A stretch of DNA of 64,000 bases, taken from the NCBI RefSeq assembly GCF_024599655.1, contig NZ_CP102247.1:1488001-1552000 (forward strand). The letters are read 5' to 3'. The first letter of the stretch is position 1; each line of letters begins with the position of its first letter. Positions 17,294 to 26,482 of the stretch are shown in pieces. Under the pieces are notes generated by a model. That model had not been told where the DNA came from, made no database searches, and saw nothing but the letters and a program-made list of their open reading frames with translations. This stretch comes from Enterobacter asburiae. GTDB lineage: Bacteria > Pseudomonadota > Gammaproteobacteria > Enterobacterales > Enterobacteriaceae. Position numbers and translations under genes: made by a program.

Positions 17294-18472
17294 ATGACGG
17301 CCGCAACCTCAGAAAAAAACGCCACGTCCGGGAACATCTCGCTGTTCCGCATCGCTTTTGCGGTATTTCTAACCTATATGACCGTTGGCCTGCCGCTGCC
17401 GGTGATCCCGCTGTTCGTTCATCAGGAACTGGGCTATGGCAACACCATGGTCGGCATTGCCGTGGGCATTCAGTTTTTAGCCACGGTATTAACCCGCGGT
17501 TACGCCGGACGGCTGGCGGATCAGCACGGTGCAAAACGTTCGGCATTACAGGGGATGTTTGCCTGTGGGCTGGCGGGCGGCGCATGGCTGCTGGCTGCTC
17601 TGCTGCCGGTAGACGCCGCGTATAAATTTGCGCTGCTGGTGCTGGGCCGTTTAATCCTTGGCTTTGGTGAAAGCCAGCTGCTGACCGGCACCCTGACCTG
17701 GGGAATGGGTCTGGTGGGGCCGGCACGCTCCGGCAAGGTGATGTCCTGGAACGGCATGGCCATCTATGGCGCGCTGGCCGCAGGCGCACCGCTTGGGCTG
17801 CTGATCAATAGCCAGTTTGGGTTTGCGGCGCTGGCCGCCACCACGATGGTTTTACCCCTGCTGGCGTGGGCGTTTAACGGTTCGGTCCGTAAGGTGCCCG
17901 CGCACAAAGGCGAGCGTCCTTCCCTGTGGAGCGTGGTCGGCCAGATCTGGCAGCCGGGTCTTGGCCTGGCGCTGCAGGGCGTGGGTTTTGCGGTGATTGG
18001 TACCTTCGTCTCGCTCTATTTTATGAGCCGCGGCTGGGCGATGGCCGGTTTTACGCTTACCGCGTTTGGCGGCGCGTTTGTGCTGATGCGCGTGCTTTTT
18101 GGCTGGATGCCGGATCGCTTCGGCGGCGTGAAGGTCGCGGTAGCGTCGCTGATGATAGAGACCGTGGGTCTGCTGCTGCTGTGGAATGCACCCGTGGCAT
18201 CCGTTGCGCTGCTTGGCGCGGCGCTAACCGGCTGCGGCTGTTCACTGATCTTCCCGGCGCTGGGCGTTGAAGTGGTGAAGCGCGTGGCCCCGCAGGTGCG
18301 CGGTACGGCGCTGGGCGGCTATGCGGCGTTTCAGGATATCTCATACGGGGTAACCGGACCGCTGGCCGGGGTGTTAGCCACCTCGTTTGGTTATCCGTCC
18401 GTCTTCCTGGCCGGTGCGGTTTCTGCGGTGGTGGGGATCGTGGTGACGCTGGTGGCGTTTCGCAGGACTTGA
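17294..18472 (+). CDS. yfcJ: YfcJ, major facilitator superfamily transporter
   Basis: A 392-residue inner membrane MFS permease with about 12 hydrophobic segments. The loop GYAGRLADQHGAKRS (around residues 71-85) matches the MFS motif A between helices 2 and 3. I chose ATG at 17294, preceded by CGGAG, because the family start (MTA…) aligns there; an in-frame ATG at 17234 would translate through the fabB terminator. The substrate is unknown; family relatives are drug or sugar exporters. Probably monocistronic, ending at a BIME. Confidence 0.93.
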   Translation: MTAATSEKNATSGNISLFRIAFAVFLTYMTVGLPLPVIPLFVHQELGYGNTMVGIAVGIQFLATVLTRGYAGRLADQHGAKRSALQGMFACGLAGGAWLLAALLPVDAAYKFALLVLGRLILGFGESQLLTGTLTWGMGLVGPARSGKVMSWNGMAIYGALAAGAPLGLLINSQFGFAALAATTMVLPLLAWAFNGSVRKVPAHKGERPSLWSVVGQIWQPGLGLALQGVGFAVIGTFVSLYFMSRGWAMAGFTLTAFGGAFVLMRVLFGWMPDRFGGVKVAVASLMIETVGLLLLWNAPVASVALLGAALTGCGCSLIFPALGVEVVKRVAPQVRGTALGGYAAFQDISYGVTGPLAGVLATSFGYPSVFLAGAVSAVVGIVVTLVAFRRT

Positions 18473-18480
18473 GCCGTTGT

Positions 18481-18557
18481 TGCCGGGTGGCGGCTGCGCC
18501 TTACCCGGCCTACGATTCGAGCCGTTGTAGGCCCGGTAAGCGCCGCGCCACCGGGCA
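18481..18557. repeat. BIME: two inverted REP units after yfcJ
   Basis: GCCGGGTGGCGGCTGCGCCTTACCCGGCCTAC (18482-18513) and its inverted partner starting at 18526 form a facing REP pair between the convergent ends of yfcJ and flk. Confidence 0.85.
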
Positions 18558-18562
18558 AAACC

Positions 18563-19567
18563 TCAGGCAACCAGCCAGAAAATCGCCAGTGCAATCAGTA
18601 GCGCAATAAACATCAACCCCGGACGCGCAGAGAGCGTCCTGAACGTCTCGACGACCGGCGCAAACAGCGGGCTGTAGATCGGCTGAATGTTTCTCACCTC
18701 CGGCACGCCGCCTTCACGCTCGGCGCGACGAACGAAGATTTGATTGAGCAGATCCTGCACCTGCGCGGTGGTCAGTACCGTTTGCGGCGTGGCCTGCCAG
18801 TTTTGCTGGGCGTAATCCCGAATCACGTCGAGCTCATGCGGCTCAAGCGGCTGCTTCAGTGCCGCCTGGACGGTATGCAGGGTAGGGGCATTCTGGGCGC
18901 TGAGCGTCTGGCGCGCCTGGAGCCAGGTTACCAGATGAGTAAACTGTTTGGCCGGGATCAGCTCACCCGCCTTCACGCCGGACAGCTCCAGCATGGATTG
19001 CCAGATAAGCTTCGTCGGTTCGCCGGTGGCCGCAGCCAGCTTTGTCACCATCTGCTTGAGCGTGTTGTGCTCGGCGGGCAGCAGCGAACGCTCGGTCGCC
19101 GGGCGCACCTGAGGCTGCGGAATCGACAGCTCGTTGTTCTGCAGCAGGGTCAGCACGGTTTTGAGCTGGTCGGGCGTCAGCTGCCCCAGCGCGGTCTGAC
19201 CATACTGCTGGCGAATAAAATCACTCACCGCCTGGCGGTTATTGCCCTGGCCCAGCAGCTCCGTCAGCTGAGCAACAATCTGGCGCGTGGTGTGGTTCTG
19301 CTGCGCGTTATTGATACGCTGGTTCAGGTTTTGCTCGGCAGCAGGGAAATGACGCGACTGCAGCGGTGCGTCGTTCCTCACGCCTAGATCATGCTTAACC
19401 CCGGCCCAGACTTCCGCGTTTTGCTGTGAAGTCAGCGCAATCAGGCGCGTGATCAGTCGCTCCAGCACGGTGCGCTGTTGCGTGGATAGCGGTTGTTCAC
19501 CGGCAACGTTTGGCGTGACGGGGCCTTCACCCGGAGGGCGTGGCGGCGTACCTGAAATGGGCTGCAT
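18563..19567 (-). CDS. flk: Flk, flagellar hook-basal body checkpoint regulator
   Basis: Flk (RflH) is a cytoplasmic, tail-anchored inner membrane protein that stops premature secretion of late flagellar substrates before the P and L rings are complete. The 334-residue protein has a proline-rich N-terminus, a long Gln-rich helical body (conserved PLLPAEHN-LKQ-VTKLAAATGEP core) and one C-terminal membrane helix (~317-333). ATG at 19567 is preferred over the TTG at 19573 because AAGGA is then 9 bases away. Divergent from pdxB. The C-terminal third differs more from E. coli than the core. Confidence 0.92.
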   Translation of the reverse strand: MQPISGTPPRPPGEGPVTPNVAGEQPLSTQQRTVLERLITRLIALTSQQNAEVWAGVKHDLGVRNDAPLQSRHFPAAEQNLNQRINNAQQNHTTRQIVAQLTELLGQGNNRQAVSDFIRQQYGQTALGQLTPDQLKTVLTLLQNNELSIPQPQVRPATERSLLPAEHNTLKQMVTKLAAATGEPTKLIWQSMLELSGVKAGELIPAKQFTHLVTWLQARQTLSAQNAPTLHTVQAALKQPLEPHELDVIRDYAQQNWQATPQTVLTTAQVQDLLNQIFVRRAEREGGVPEVRNIQPIYSPLFAPVVETFRTLSARPGLMFIALLIALAIFWLVA

Positions 19568-19680
19568 CGTCAAAAATCCTTAAAGTCAAAACTCAGCGTA
19601 AACCAGGTATACGTATATGCCTGGCGGCCAGATTATGGCACACTTGACAGGTTTTCTTCCTCTCAAACAGGTACTCAGAC

Positions 19681-20817
19681 GTGAAAATCCTCGTTGATGA
19701 AAATATGCCTTATGCCCGTGAGCTGTTTAGCCGCCTGGGTAACGTTAAGGCTGTCCCTGGTCGCCCGATCCCGGTCAACGAACTGGATGACGCAGACGCG
19801 CTGATGGTGCGCTCGGTGACCAAGGTAAATGAGGCGTTGCTTGCCGGTAAAGCGATTAAGTTTGTCGGAACCGCAACGGCAGGGACCGATCATGTGGATG
19901 ATAAGTGGCTGAAGCAGGCTGGAATCGGTTTTTCCGCCGCGCCGGGCTGTAACGCCATTGCCGTTGTGGAATACGTTTTCTCCTCGCTGCTGATGCTGGC
20001 CGAGCGCGACGGGTTTGCGCTGAAAGACCGCACCGTGGGGATTGTCGGCGTGGGTAACGTCGGCGGACGCCTGCAAAAGCGCTTTGAAGCATTTGGGATC
20101 CGCACGCTGCTGTGCGATCCGCCGCGCAAAGACAACGGCGATGAGGGCGATTTCCGCTCGCTGGACGAGCTGGTCGAACAGTGTGACGTGCTGACGTTCC
20201 ACACGCCGCTGTTTAAAGAGGGGCCGTATAAGTCGCTGCATCTTGCTGACGAGGCGCTGATCCGTCGTCTGAAGGCTGGCACTATTCTGATAAATGCCTG
20301 CCGGGGTCCGGTCGTAGATAACGCCGCGCTGCTGAGATGTCTGAATGAAGGACAAGACCTCAGCGTGGTGCTGGACGTCTGGGAGCCGGAGCCGGATCTC
20401 AACGTTGAGCTGCTTAACAAGGTGGACGTGGGCACGGCGCATATCGCCGGTTATACCCTTGAGGGGAAAGCGCGCGGTACGACGCAGGTCTTCGAGGCCT
20501 ACAGCGCTTTTATCGGCCATCCGCAGCAGGTAGCGCTCGATACCTTACTCCCCGCGCCTGAATTTGGCCGCATCACCCTGCACGGCCCGCTCGATCAGGC
20601 AACGCTGAAAAGGCTGGTGCATTTGGTGTATGATGTGCGCCGCGATGATGCGCTGCTGCGTAAAGTGGCGGGGATCCCGGGTGAGTTTGATAAGCTGCGC
20701 AAGAACTACGTTGAGCGCCGCGAGTGGTCTTCCCTGTATGTGATGTGCGACGACGCGTCGGCGGCGACGCTGCTGCATAAGCTGGGATTTAACGCCGTTC
20801 ATCACCCGGCGCATTAA
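19681..20817 (+). CDS. pdxB: PdxB, erythronate-4-phosphate dehydrogenase
   Basis: PdxB oxidises 4-phospho-D-erythronate in the DXP-dependent pathway to pyridoxal phosphate. The 378 residues equal the E. coli length. A D-2-hydroxyacid dehydrogenase fold is shown by the NAD motif GIVGVGNVGGRL (120-131) and catalytic Arg208 (INACRGP), Glu237 (WEPEP) and His254 (AHIAGYT). The start is GTG at 19681. A terminator separates it from usg. Confidence 0.96.
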   Translation: MKILVDENMPYARELFSRLGNVKAVPGRPIPVNELDDADALMVRSVTKVNEALLAGKAIKFVGTATAGTDHVDDKWLKQAGIGFSAAPGCNAIAVVEYVFSSLLMLAERDGFALKDRTVGIVGVGNVGGRLQKRFEAFGIRTLLCDPPRKDNGDEGDFRSLDELVEQCDVLTFHTPLFKEGPYKSLHLADEALIRRLKAGTILINACRGPVVDNAALLRCLNEGQDLSVVLDVWEPEPDLNVELLNKVDVGTAHIAGYTLEGKARGTTQVFEAYSAFIGHPQQVALDTLLPAPEFGRITLHGPLDQATLKRLVHLVYDVRRDDALLRKVAGIPGEFDKLRKNYVERREWSSLYVMCDDASAATLLHKLGFNAVHHPAH

Positions 20818-20832
20818 TGTCTTCTTAATGCT

Positions 20833-20865
20833 CCCTGTCGGATACTCCGACAGGGACGCTTTTTT
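20833..20865 (+). terminator. pdxB terminator
   Basis: CCCTGTCGGA-TAC-TCCGACAGGG is a perfect 10-bp stem, followed by ACGC and T6. Confidence 0.9.
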
Positions 20866-20884
20866 ATTTCTGGAGTAAACCACC

Positions 20885-21898
20885 ATGTCTGAAGGCTGGA
20901 ACATTGCCATTTTAGGTGCCACGGGTGCCGTGGGCGAAGCCCTGCTCGAAACCCTTGCTGAGCGTCAGTTCCCGGTGGGCGACATCTATGCGCTGGCGCG
21001 TACCGACAGCGCAGGTGAGCATCTGCGTTTTAACAGTAAATCCGTTATGGTCCAGGACGCGGCAGCGTTCGACTGGACGCAGGCGCAGCTGGCGTTTTTC
21101 GCCGCGGGTGCTGAAGCGACTGCTGCGTACGTTGAAGAAGCGACCAACGCAGGCTGCCTGGTGATCGACCTGAGCGGCCTGTTCTCAATGGAGCCGGATG
21201 TGCCGCTGGTGGTGCCGGACGTGAACCCGTTTGTGCTGGCTGACTACCGCAACCGTAACGTCATTGCGGTCCCGAACAGCCTGACCAGCCAGCTGCTGAC
21301 CGCCCTGAAGCCGCTGATCGACGACGGCGGCCTGTCGCGCATTACCGTCACCAGCCTGCTTTCCGCGTCCGCGAACGGCAAAAAGGCCGTTGACGCGCTG
21401 GCCGGGCAGAGCGCGAAGCTGTTGAACGGTATCCCGATTGATGAAGATGATTTCTTTGGCCGCCAGCTGGCGTTCAACATGCTGCCGCTGCTGCCGGACC
21501 GCGAGGGCTCCGTGCGCGAAGAGCGCCGCATCGTCGATGAAGTGCGTAAAATTCTGCAGGATGATGGCCTGATGATCTCCGCGAACGTCGTGCAGTCCCC
21601 GGTCTTCTACGGCCACGCGCAGATGGTTGGCTTTGAAGCCCTGCGTCCGCTGGCGGCAGAAGAGGCGCGCGACGCGTTTGGCCGCGGTGAAGACATCGTG
21701 CTCTCTGAAGAGAGCGAGTTCCCGACGCAGGTTGGCGATGCCACCGGCAGCGCGCATCTTTCCGTTGGCTGCGTGCGTAACGATTACGGTATGCCGGAGC
21801 AGGTTCAGTTCTGGTCGGTTGCTGACAACGTCCGCTTTGGCGGCGCGCTGATGGCGGTCAAAATCGCTGAAAAACTGGTGCAGGAGTACCTGTACTGA
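20885..21898 (+). CDS. usg: Usg, aspartate-semialdehyde dehydrogenase-like protein of unknown function
   Basis: A 337-residue protein of the aspartate-semialdehyde dehydrogenase superfamily with an N-terminal Rossmann motif (ILGATGAVGEALLE, 9-22). At the position where true Asd enzymes have the catalytic Cys (AVPNC), this protein reads AVPNSLTSQ with Ser132, so the dehydrogenase reaction is unlikely. Usg is conserved in enterics upstream of truA and its role is not established. Its TGA overlaps the truA start by one base. Confidence 0.94.
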   Translation: MSEGWNIAILGATGAVGEALLETLAERQFPVGDIYALARTDSAGEHLRFNSKSVMVQDAAAFDWTQAQLAFFAAGAEATAAYVEEATNAGCLVIDLSGLFSMEPDVPLVVPDVNPFVLADYRNRNVIAVPNSLTSQLLTALKPLIDDGGLSRITVTSLLSASANGKKAVDALAGQSAKLLNGIPIDEDDFFGRQLAFNMLPLLPDREGSVREERRIVDEVRKILQDDGLMISANVVQSPVFYGHAQMVGFEALRPLAAEEARDAFGRGEDIVLSEESEFPTQVGDATGSAHLSVGCVRNDYGMPEQVQFWSVADNVRFGGALMAVKIAEKLVQEYLY

Positions 21899-22710
21899 TG
21901 TCAGACGTGGAACAAAAGCCGGTCCATAGAATTGCCCTCGGCATTGAGTACGATGGCAGTAAATATTATGGCTGGCAGCGTCAGAACGAGGTGCGCAGCG
22001 TCCAGGAAAAGCTGGAGAAAGCGCTCTCGCAGGTAGCAAACGAGCCGATTAACGTCCTGTGCGCAGGACGTACGGACGCGGGTGTTCACGGTACGGGGCA
22101 GGTGGTTCACTTTGAAACCACCGCCGTGCGTAAGGATGCAGCCTGGACCCTGGGTGTAAATGCGAATTTGCCTGGTGACATTGCGGTGCGTTGGGTAAAA
22201 ACTGTGCCGGATGATTTTCACGCGCGCTTCAGCGCCACGGCGCGTCGCTACCGGTATGTCATCTACAACCAGCGCCTGCGCCCGGCGGTGTTAAGCCAGG
22301 GCGTGACGCATTTTTATGAGCCGCTTGATGCGGAACGTATGCATCGCGCGGCGCAGTGCCTGATTGGTGAAAATGACTTTACGTCGTTTCGTGCGGTGCA
22401 GTGTCAGTCCCGCACGCCGTGGCGCAACGTCATGCACATAAACGTCAGCCGTTTTGGCGCGTATGTGGTGGTGGATATCAAAGCCAATGCCTTTGTACAT
22501 CATATGGTTCGGAATATTGTGGGCAGCCTGATGGAAGTGGGTGCCGGACACCAGCCGGAGAGCTGGATTGCAGACCTGCTGGCAGCGAAGGACAGAACGC
22601 TTGCGGCAGCCACGGCGAAAGCGGAAGGATTGTATCTGGTCTCAGTAGACTATCCGGATCGATTTGACCTGCCGAAACCGCCAATGGGCCCGCTGTTTTT
22701 AGCGGACTAA
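21898..22710 (+). CDS. truA: TruA, tRNA pseudouridine synthase I (38-40)
   Basis: TruA isomerises uridines 38, 39 and 40 of the tRNA anticodon arm. The 270 residues match the E. coli length. Catalytic Asp60 sits in the signature CAGRTDAGVHG, and RYRYVIYN and HHMVRNIVGSL are the other conserved blocks. The ATG overlaps the usg stop (TGATG), so it depends on usg translation. dedA follows after 28 bases. Confidence 0.97.
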   Translation: MSDVEQKPVHRIALGIEYDGSKYYGWQRQNEVRSVQEKLEKALSQVANEPINVLCAGRTDAGVHGTGQVVHFETTAVRKDAAWTLGVNANLPGDIAVRWVKTVPDDFHARFSATARRYRYVIYNQRLRPAVLSQGVTHFYEPLDAERMHRAAQCLIGENDFTSFRAVQCQSRTPWRNVMHINVSRFGAYVVVDIKANAFVHHMVRNIVGSLMEVGAGHQPESWIADLLAAKDRTLAAATAKAEGLYLVSVDYPDRFDLPKPPMGPLFLAD

Positions 22711-22738
22711 ACAAAGGTGCAATTAGGGCTTAGACAAT

Positions 22739-23398
22739 ATGGACGTAATTCGTTTTTTGATTGATTTCATTCTGCATATTGATGTTCACCTGGCGGAGCT
22801 GGTCGCGCAGTATGGCGTCTGGGTTTACGCCATTCTGTTCCTCATTCTGTTTTGTGAAACCGGTCTGGTCGTTACCCCATTCCTGCCGGGGGATTCACTG
22901 CTGTTCGTTGCCGGGGCGCTATCGGCGTTACCCACTAACGATCTGAACGTGCATCTTATGGTTGTGCTGATGGTGATTGCCGCCATTGTCGGTGATGCGG
23001 TCAACTATACGATTGGACGGGTATTCGGTGAGCGGCTTTTCAGCAATCCTGATTCGAAAATTTTCCGCCGCAGCTATTTAGACAAAACCCATGCGTTCTA
23101 TGAACGCCATGGCGGAAAAACCATTATCCTTGCGCGTTTTGTGCCTATTGTGCGCACATTTGCACCGTTTGTGGCGGGAATGGGGCATATGTCCTATCGT
23201 CATTTTGCGGCATACAACGTGATTGGCGCGCTGCTGTGGGTACTGCTGTTTACCTACGCAGGCTACCTGTTTGGCGATCTTCCGGTGGTTCAGGAAAACC
23301 TTAAGTTACTGATTGTAGCGATTATTGTGCTTTCCGTACTGCCGGGCGTTATCGAAATCATTCGTCACAAACGTGCGGCGGCAAAACAAGCGAAGTAA
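22739..23398 (+). CDS. dedA: DedA family inner membrane protein
   Basis: A 219-residue polytopic protein of the DedA superfamily, same length as E. coli DedA. Hallmarks are LPGDSLLFVAGALS near residue 50 and the amphipathic FARFVPIVRTFAPFVAGMG segment near residue 135. Superfamily members have been linked to undecaprenyl phosphate or phospholipid flipping and to proton-motive-force maintenance; redundancy makes individual roles unclear. It lies between truA and accD, probably in one transcript with truA. Confidence 0.95.
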   Translation: MDVIRFLIDFILHIDVHLAELVAQYGVWVYAILFLILFCETGLVVTPFLPGDSLLFVAGALSALPTNDLNVHLMVVLMVIAAIVGDAVNYTIGRVFGERLFSNPDSKIFRRSYLDKTHAFYERHGGKTIILARFVPIVRTFAPFVAGMGHMSYRHFAAYNVIGALLWVLLFTYAGYLFGDLPVVQENLKLLIVAIIVLSVLPGVIEIIRHKRAAAKQAK

Positions 23399-23552
23399 AT
23401 GCACGCTGGCGGTTCGACCACTTTTTTATCCAAAGTTTCGGGCTGTTATGTTTTAATGTGCAACATTCATGGTCTGTTGGAGGCAAAAATGGCATTATTC
23501 GCCTCTTATAGCAAAACTGGCATACGACCAGGTTCAGGCAGAAAGGTTATCA

Positions 23553-24458
23553 ATGAGCTGGATTGAACGAATTAAAAGCAACATTACCCCGACGCGCAAA
23601 GCGAGCATTCCTGAAGGGGTATGGACGAAGTGTGATAGCTGCGGTCAGGTTCTGTATCGCGCAGAGCTGGAGCGCAACCTTGAGGTGTGTCCGAAGTGTG
23701 ACCACCATATGCGTATGTCGGCGCGCAACCGCCTGCATAGCCTGCTGGACGAAGGCTCTCTGGTAGAGCTGGGTAGCGAACTCGAGCCAAAAGACGTGCT
23801 GAAGTTCCGCGATTCCAAAAAATACAAAGATCGTCTGGCCTCTGCACAGAAAGAGACCGGCGAGAAAGACGCGCTGATCGTCATGAAAGGCACCCTGCAT
23901 GAGATGCCGGTTGTCGCCGCTGCCTTTGAGTTCGCCTTTATGGGCGGCTCTATGGGCTCCGTGGTCGGTGCGCGCTTCGTGCGTGCCGTAGAGCAGGCTC
24001 TGGAAGACAACTGTCCGCTGATCTGCTTCTCTGCCTCCGGCGGTGCGCGTATGCAGGAAGCGCTGATGTCGCTGATGCAGATGGCGAAAACCTCTGCTGC
24101 GCTGGCGAAAATGCAGGAGCGCGGTCTTCCGTACATCTCCGTGCTAACCGACCCTACCATGGGCGGCGTCTCCGCGAGCTTCGCGATGCTGGGCGATCTG
24201 AACATCGCTGAGCCAAAAGCGCTGATCGGCTTTGCGGGGCCTCGCGTTATCGAGCAGACCGTTCGTGAAAAGCTGCCGCCGGGCTTCCAGCGCAGTGAGT
24301 TCCTCATTGAGAAAGGTGCTATCGACATGATTGTCCGCCGTCCGGAAATGCGCCTGAAGCTGGCGAGCATCCTGGCGAAGCTGATGAATCTGCCAGCGCC
24401 AAACCCGGATGAGCCGCGCGAAGGCGTGGTGGTACCGGATCAGGAACCCGAGGCCTGA
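23553..24458 (+). CDS. accD: AccD, acetyl-CoA carboxyltransferase beta subunit
   Basis: AccD, with AccA, transfers carboxyl from carboxybiotin to acetyl-CoA, giving malonyl-CoA for fatty acid synthesis. ATG at 23553 is used because the family start MSWIERIKSNITPTRKASIPEGVW aligns there; an in-frame ATG at 23469 is not credible. The N-terminal zinc ribbon has Cys27, Cys30, Cys46 and Cys49. The carboxyltransferase core includes the glycine-rich GGSMGSVVGARF and ASGGARMQE. At 301 residues it is three shorter than E. coli, the loss being in the Pro-rich tail. Confidence 0.97.
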   Translation: MSWIERIKSNITPTRKASIPEGVWTKCDSCGQVLYRAELERNLEVCPKCDHHMRMSARNRLHSLLDEGSLVELGSELEPKDVLKFRDSKKYKDRLASAQKETGEKDALIVMKGTLHEMPVVAAAFEFAFMGGSMGSVVGARFVRAVEQALEDNCPLICFSASGGARMQEALMSLMQMAKTSAALAKMQERGLPYISVLTDPTMGGVSASFAMLGDLNIAEPKALIGFAGPRVIEQTVREKLPPGFQRSEFLIEKGAIDMIVRRPEMRLKLASILAKLMNLPAPNPDEPREGVVVPDQEPEA

Positions 24459-24464
24459 TAACTG

Positions 24465-24499
24465 AAAAGGGCAGGGCCGGTTGGCGCTGCCCTTTTGCT
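24465..24499 (+). terminator. accD terminator
   Basis: AAAAGGGCAG and CTGCCCTTTT form a perfect 10-bp stem around a 12-base GC-rich loop, followed by GCTTTC. It separates accD from folC. Confidence 0.85.
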
Positions 24500-24528
24500 T
24501 TCTAATCTGTTAATGACAACCGGGCATT

Positions 24529-25797
24529 ATGGAAAATAAAAGCATTCCCCAAGCCACGTCGCCCCTGGCCGCGTGGCTTTCTTATCTGGAAAACCTGCAC
24601 AGTAAAACCATCGATATGGGGCTTGAGCGCGTAAGCCAGGTCGCCGCGCGTCTTGATGTGCTCAAACCGGCACCTTTCGTGTTCACCGTCGCGGGCACCA
24701 ACGGTAAAGGCACTACCTGCCGCACGCTGGAATCTGTCCTGATGGCCGCGGGTTACAAAGTTGGCGTGTACAGCTCTCCACACCTGGTCCGCTATACCGA
24801 GCGCGTTCGCGTGCAGAACAGCGAGCTGCCAGAATCGGCGCATACGGCGTCGTTCGCGGAAATTGAAGCCGCGCGCGGCGAAATCTCATTAACCTATTTT
24901 GAATACGGCACCCTGTCGGCGCTGTGGCTGTTCAAACAGGCGCAGCTGGATGTGGTGATCCTGGAAGTAGGGTTGGGCGGACGTCTTGATGCGACCAATA
25001 TGGTGGATGCGGACGTGGCGGTAGTCACCAGTATCGCGCTGGACCATATCGACTGGCTGGGCCCGGATCGTGAAAGTATTGGCCGCGAGAAGGCCGGTAT
25101 TTTTCGCGCAAATAAGCCCGCCGTGGTCGGCGAGCCGGATATGCCGTACACCATTGCTGACGTGGCAAACGAGAAGGGCGCGCGTCTGCTGCGCCGCGGC
25201 GTTGACTGGCAGTATGAGGTTCAGGAAAACGTCTGGCGCTTTAGCGATGCGCAGGGCGCGCTGGACAACCTGCCGCTGCCGCAGGTGCCGCAGCCGAACG
25301 CGGCAACCGCGCTGGCGGCACTGCGCGCCAGCGGCCTCGCGGTCGGCGAGCAGGAGATCCGCGACGGCATTCAGAACGCAATTCTGCCCGGGCGTTTCCA
25401 GATTGTCAGCGAGTCACCGCGCCTGATTCTGGACGTGGCGCATAACCCGCATGCGGCGGCGTATCTCGCGGGACGTCTCAAATCGTTACCAAAAACCGGG
25501 CGCGTGCTGGCGGTTATCGGTATGCTTCATGATAAAGATATCGGCGGGACGCTGGCCTGCATGGAGAGTGTGGTCGATAGCTGGTATTGTGCTCCTCTGG
25601 AGGGGCCGCGCGGCGCGACGGCTGAGCAGCTGATGGAACATCTCGGCAAAGGCGCAATCTACAGTAGCGTGGCTCAGGCCTGGCATGCCGCGATGGCGGA
25701 TGCTAAACCAGAAGATACCGTGCTGGTGTGTGGGTCATTCCACACGGTGGCACATGTCATGGAAGTGATGGACGCGGGGAGAACCGGTGGCGAGTAA
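24529..25797 (+). CDS. folC: FolC, dihydrofolate synthase / folylpolyglutamate synthase
   Basis: FolC adds glutamate to dihydropteroate and then extends the polyglutamate tail of folates, an ATP-dependent Mur-ligase-type reaction. The 422 residues equal the E. coli length. The P-loop VAGTNGKGTTCRTLE is near residues 54-68, followed by GVYSSPHLVRYTER and the C-terminal LDVAHNPHAA. The start lies 71 bases past accD, beyond a terminator. The last 11 bases overlap the dedD start. Confidence 0.97.
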   Translation: MENKSIPQATSPLAAWLSYLENLHSKTIDMGLERVSQVAARLDVLKPAPFVFTVAGTNGKGTTCRTLESVLMAAGYKVGVYSSPHLVRYTERVRVQNSELPESAHTASFAEIEAARGEISLTYFEYGTLSALWLFKQAQLDVVILEVGLGGRLDATNMVDADVAVVTSIALDHIDWLGPDRESIGREKAGIFRANKPAVVGEPDMPYTIADVANEKGARLLRRGVDWQYEVQENVWRFSDAQGALDNLPLPQVPQPNAATALAALRASGLAVGEQEIRDGIQNAILPGRFQIVSESPRLILDVAHNPHAAAYLAGRLKSLPKTGRVLAVIGMLHDKDIGGTLACMESVVDSWYCAPLEGPRGATAEQLMEHLGKGAIYSSVAQAWHAAMADAKPEDTVLVCGSFHTVAHVMEVMDAGRTGGE

Positions 25798-26473
25798 GTT
25801 TCAGAACCGTTTAACAGGAACCATTGTGCTGGTCGCGCTCGGGGTGATTATTCTCCCGGGTCTGCTCGACGGGCAGAAAAAGCATTATCAGGACGAGTTT
25901 GCCGCTATTCCGCTGGTGCCGAAACCGGGTGACCGCGATGAGCCGGATATGCTGCCAGCGGCGACGCAGGCGCTGCCTGCTCAGCCTCCGGAAGGGGCGG
26001 CGGAAGAGGTGCGTGCAGGCGATGCCGCCGCACCGTCGCTCGATCCGTCACGCCTGGCGGCAGCGAACAACAGCGATATCGATCCGGTGCCGGTAGAGCA
26101 GCCTAAACCTGTTGAAAAACCGAAGCCGGTTGAGAAGCCGCAGCCGAAACCGCAGCGGGATAAAGCCGCAGAGCAGCTGGCTGCCGCGTCAGAAACCCCA
26201 CCGCCGGCAAAACAAGACGCGGCGCCGACCGGAAAAGCGTACGTTGTTCAGCTCGGCGCACTGAAAAACGCCGATAAGGTCAACGAGGTCGTGAGCAAAC
26301 TGCGCAGTGCGGGATATCGTGTTTACACTTCACCTTCCACGCCGGTGCAGGGTAAAATTACCCGTATCCTCGTGGGGCCAGAAGCGTCCAAAGACAAGCT
26401 TAAAGGTTCGCTCGGTGAGCTGAAGCAGATCTCCGGCCTGAGCGGTGTGGTGATGGGCTACAGCGCGAACTGA
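25787..26473 (+). CDS. dedD: DedD, SPOR-domain cell division protein
   Basis: DedD is a bitopic inner membrane protein that goes to the septum through its SPOR domain, which binds denuded glycan strands, and supports constriction. The 228-residue protein starts with GTG at 25787 inside folC. It has one membrane segment (~9-27), a Pro/Lys/Glu-rich periplasmic linker with repeated KPVEKP units (~100-125) and a C-terminal SPOR domain (~148-226, KAYVVQLGALKNADKV). The linker is the part that differs most from E. coli. Confidence 0.95.
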   Translation: MASKFQNRLTGTIVLVALGVIILPGLLDGQKKHYQDEFAAIPLVPKPGDRDEPDMLPAATQALPAQPPEGAAEEVRAGDAAAPSLDPSRLAAANNSDIDPVPVEQPKPVEKPKPVEKPQPKPQRDKAAEQLAAASETPPPAKQDAAPTGKAYVVQLGALKNADKVNEVVSKLRSAGYRVYTSPSTPVQGKITRILVGPEASKDKLKGSLGELKQISGLSGVVMGYSAN

Positions 26474-26482
26474 TAAGATCTA

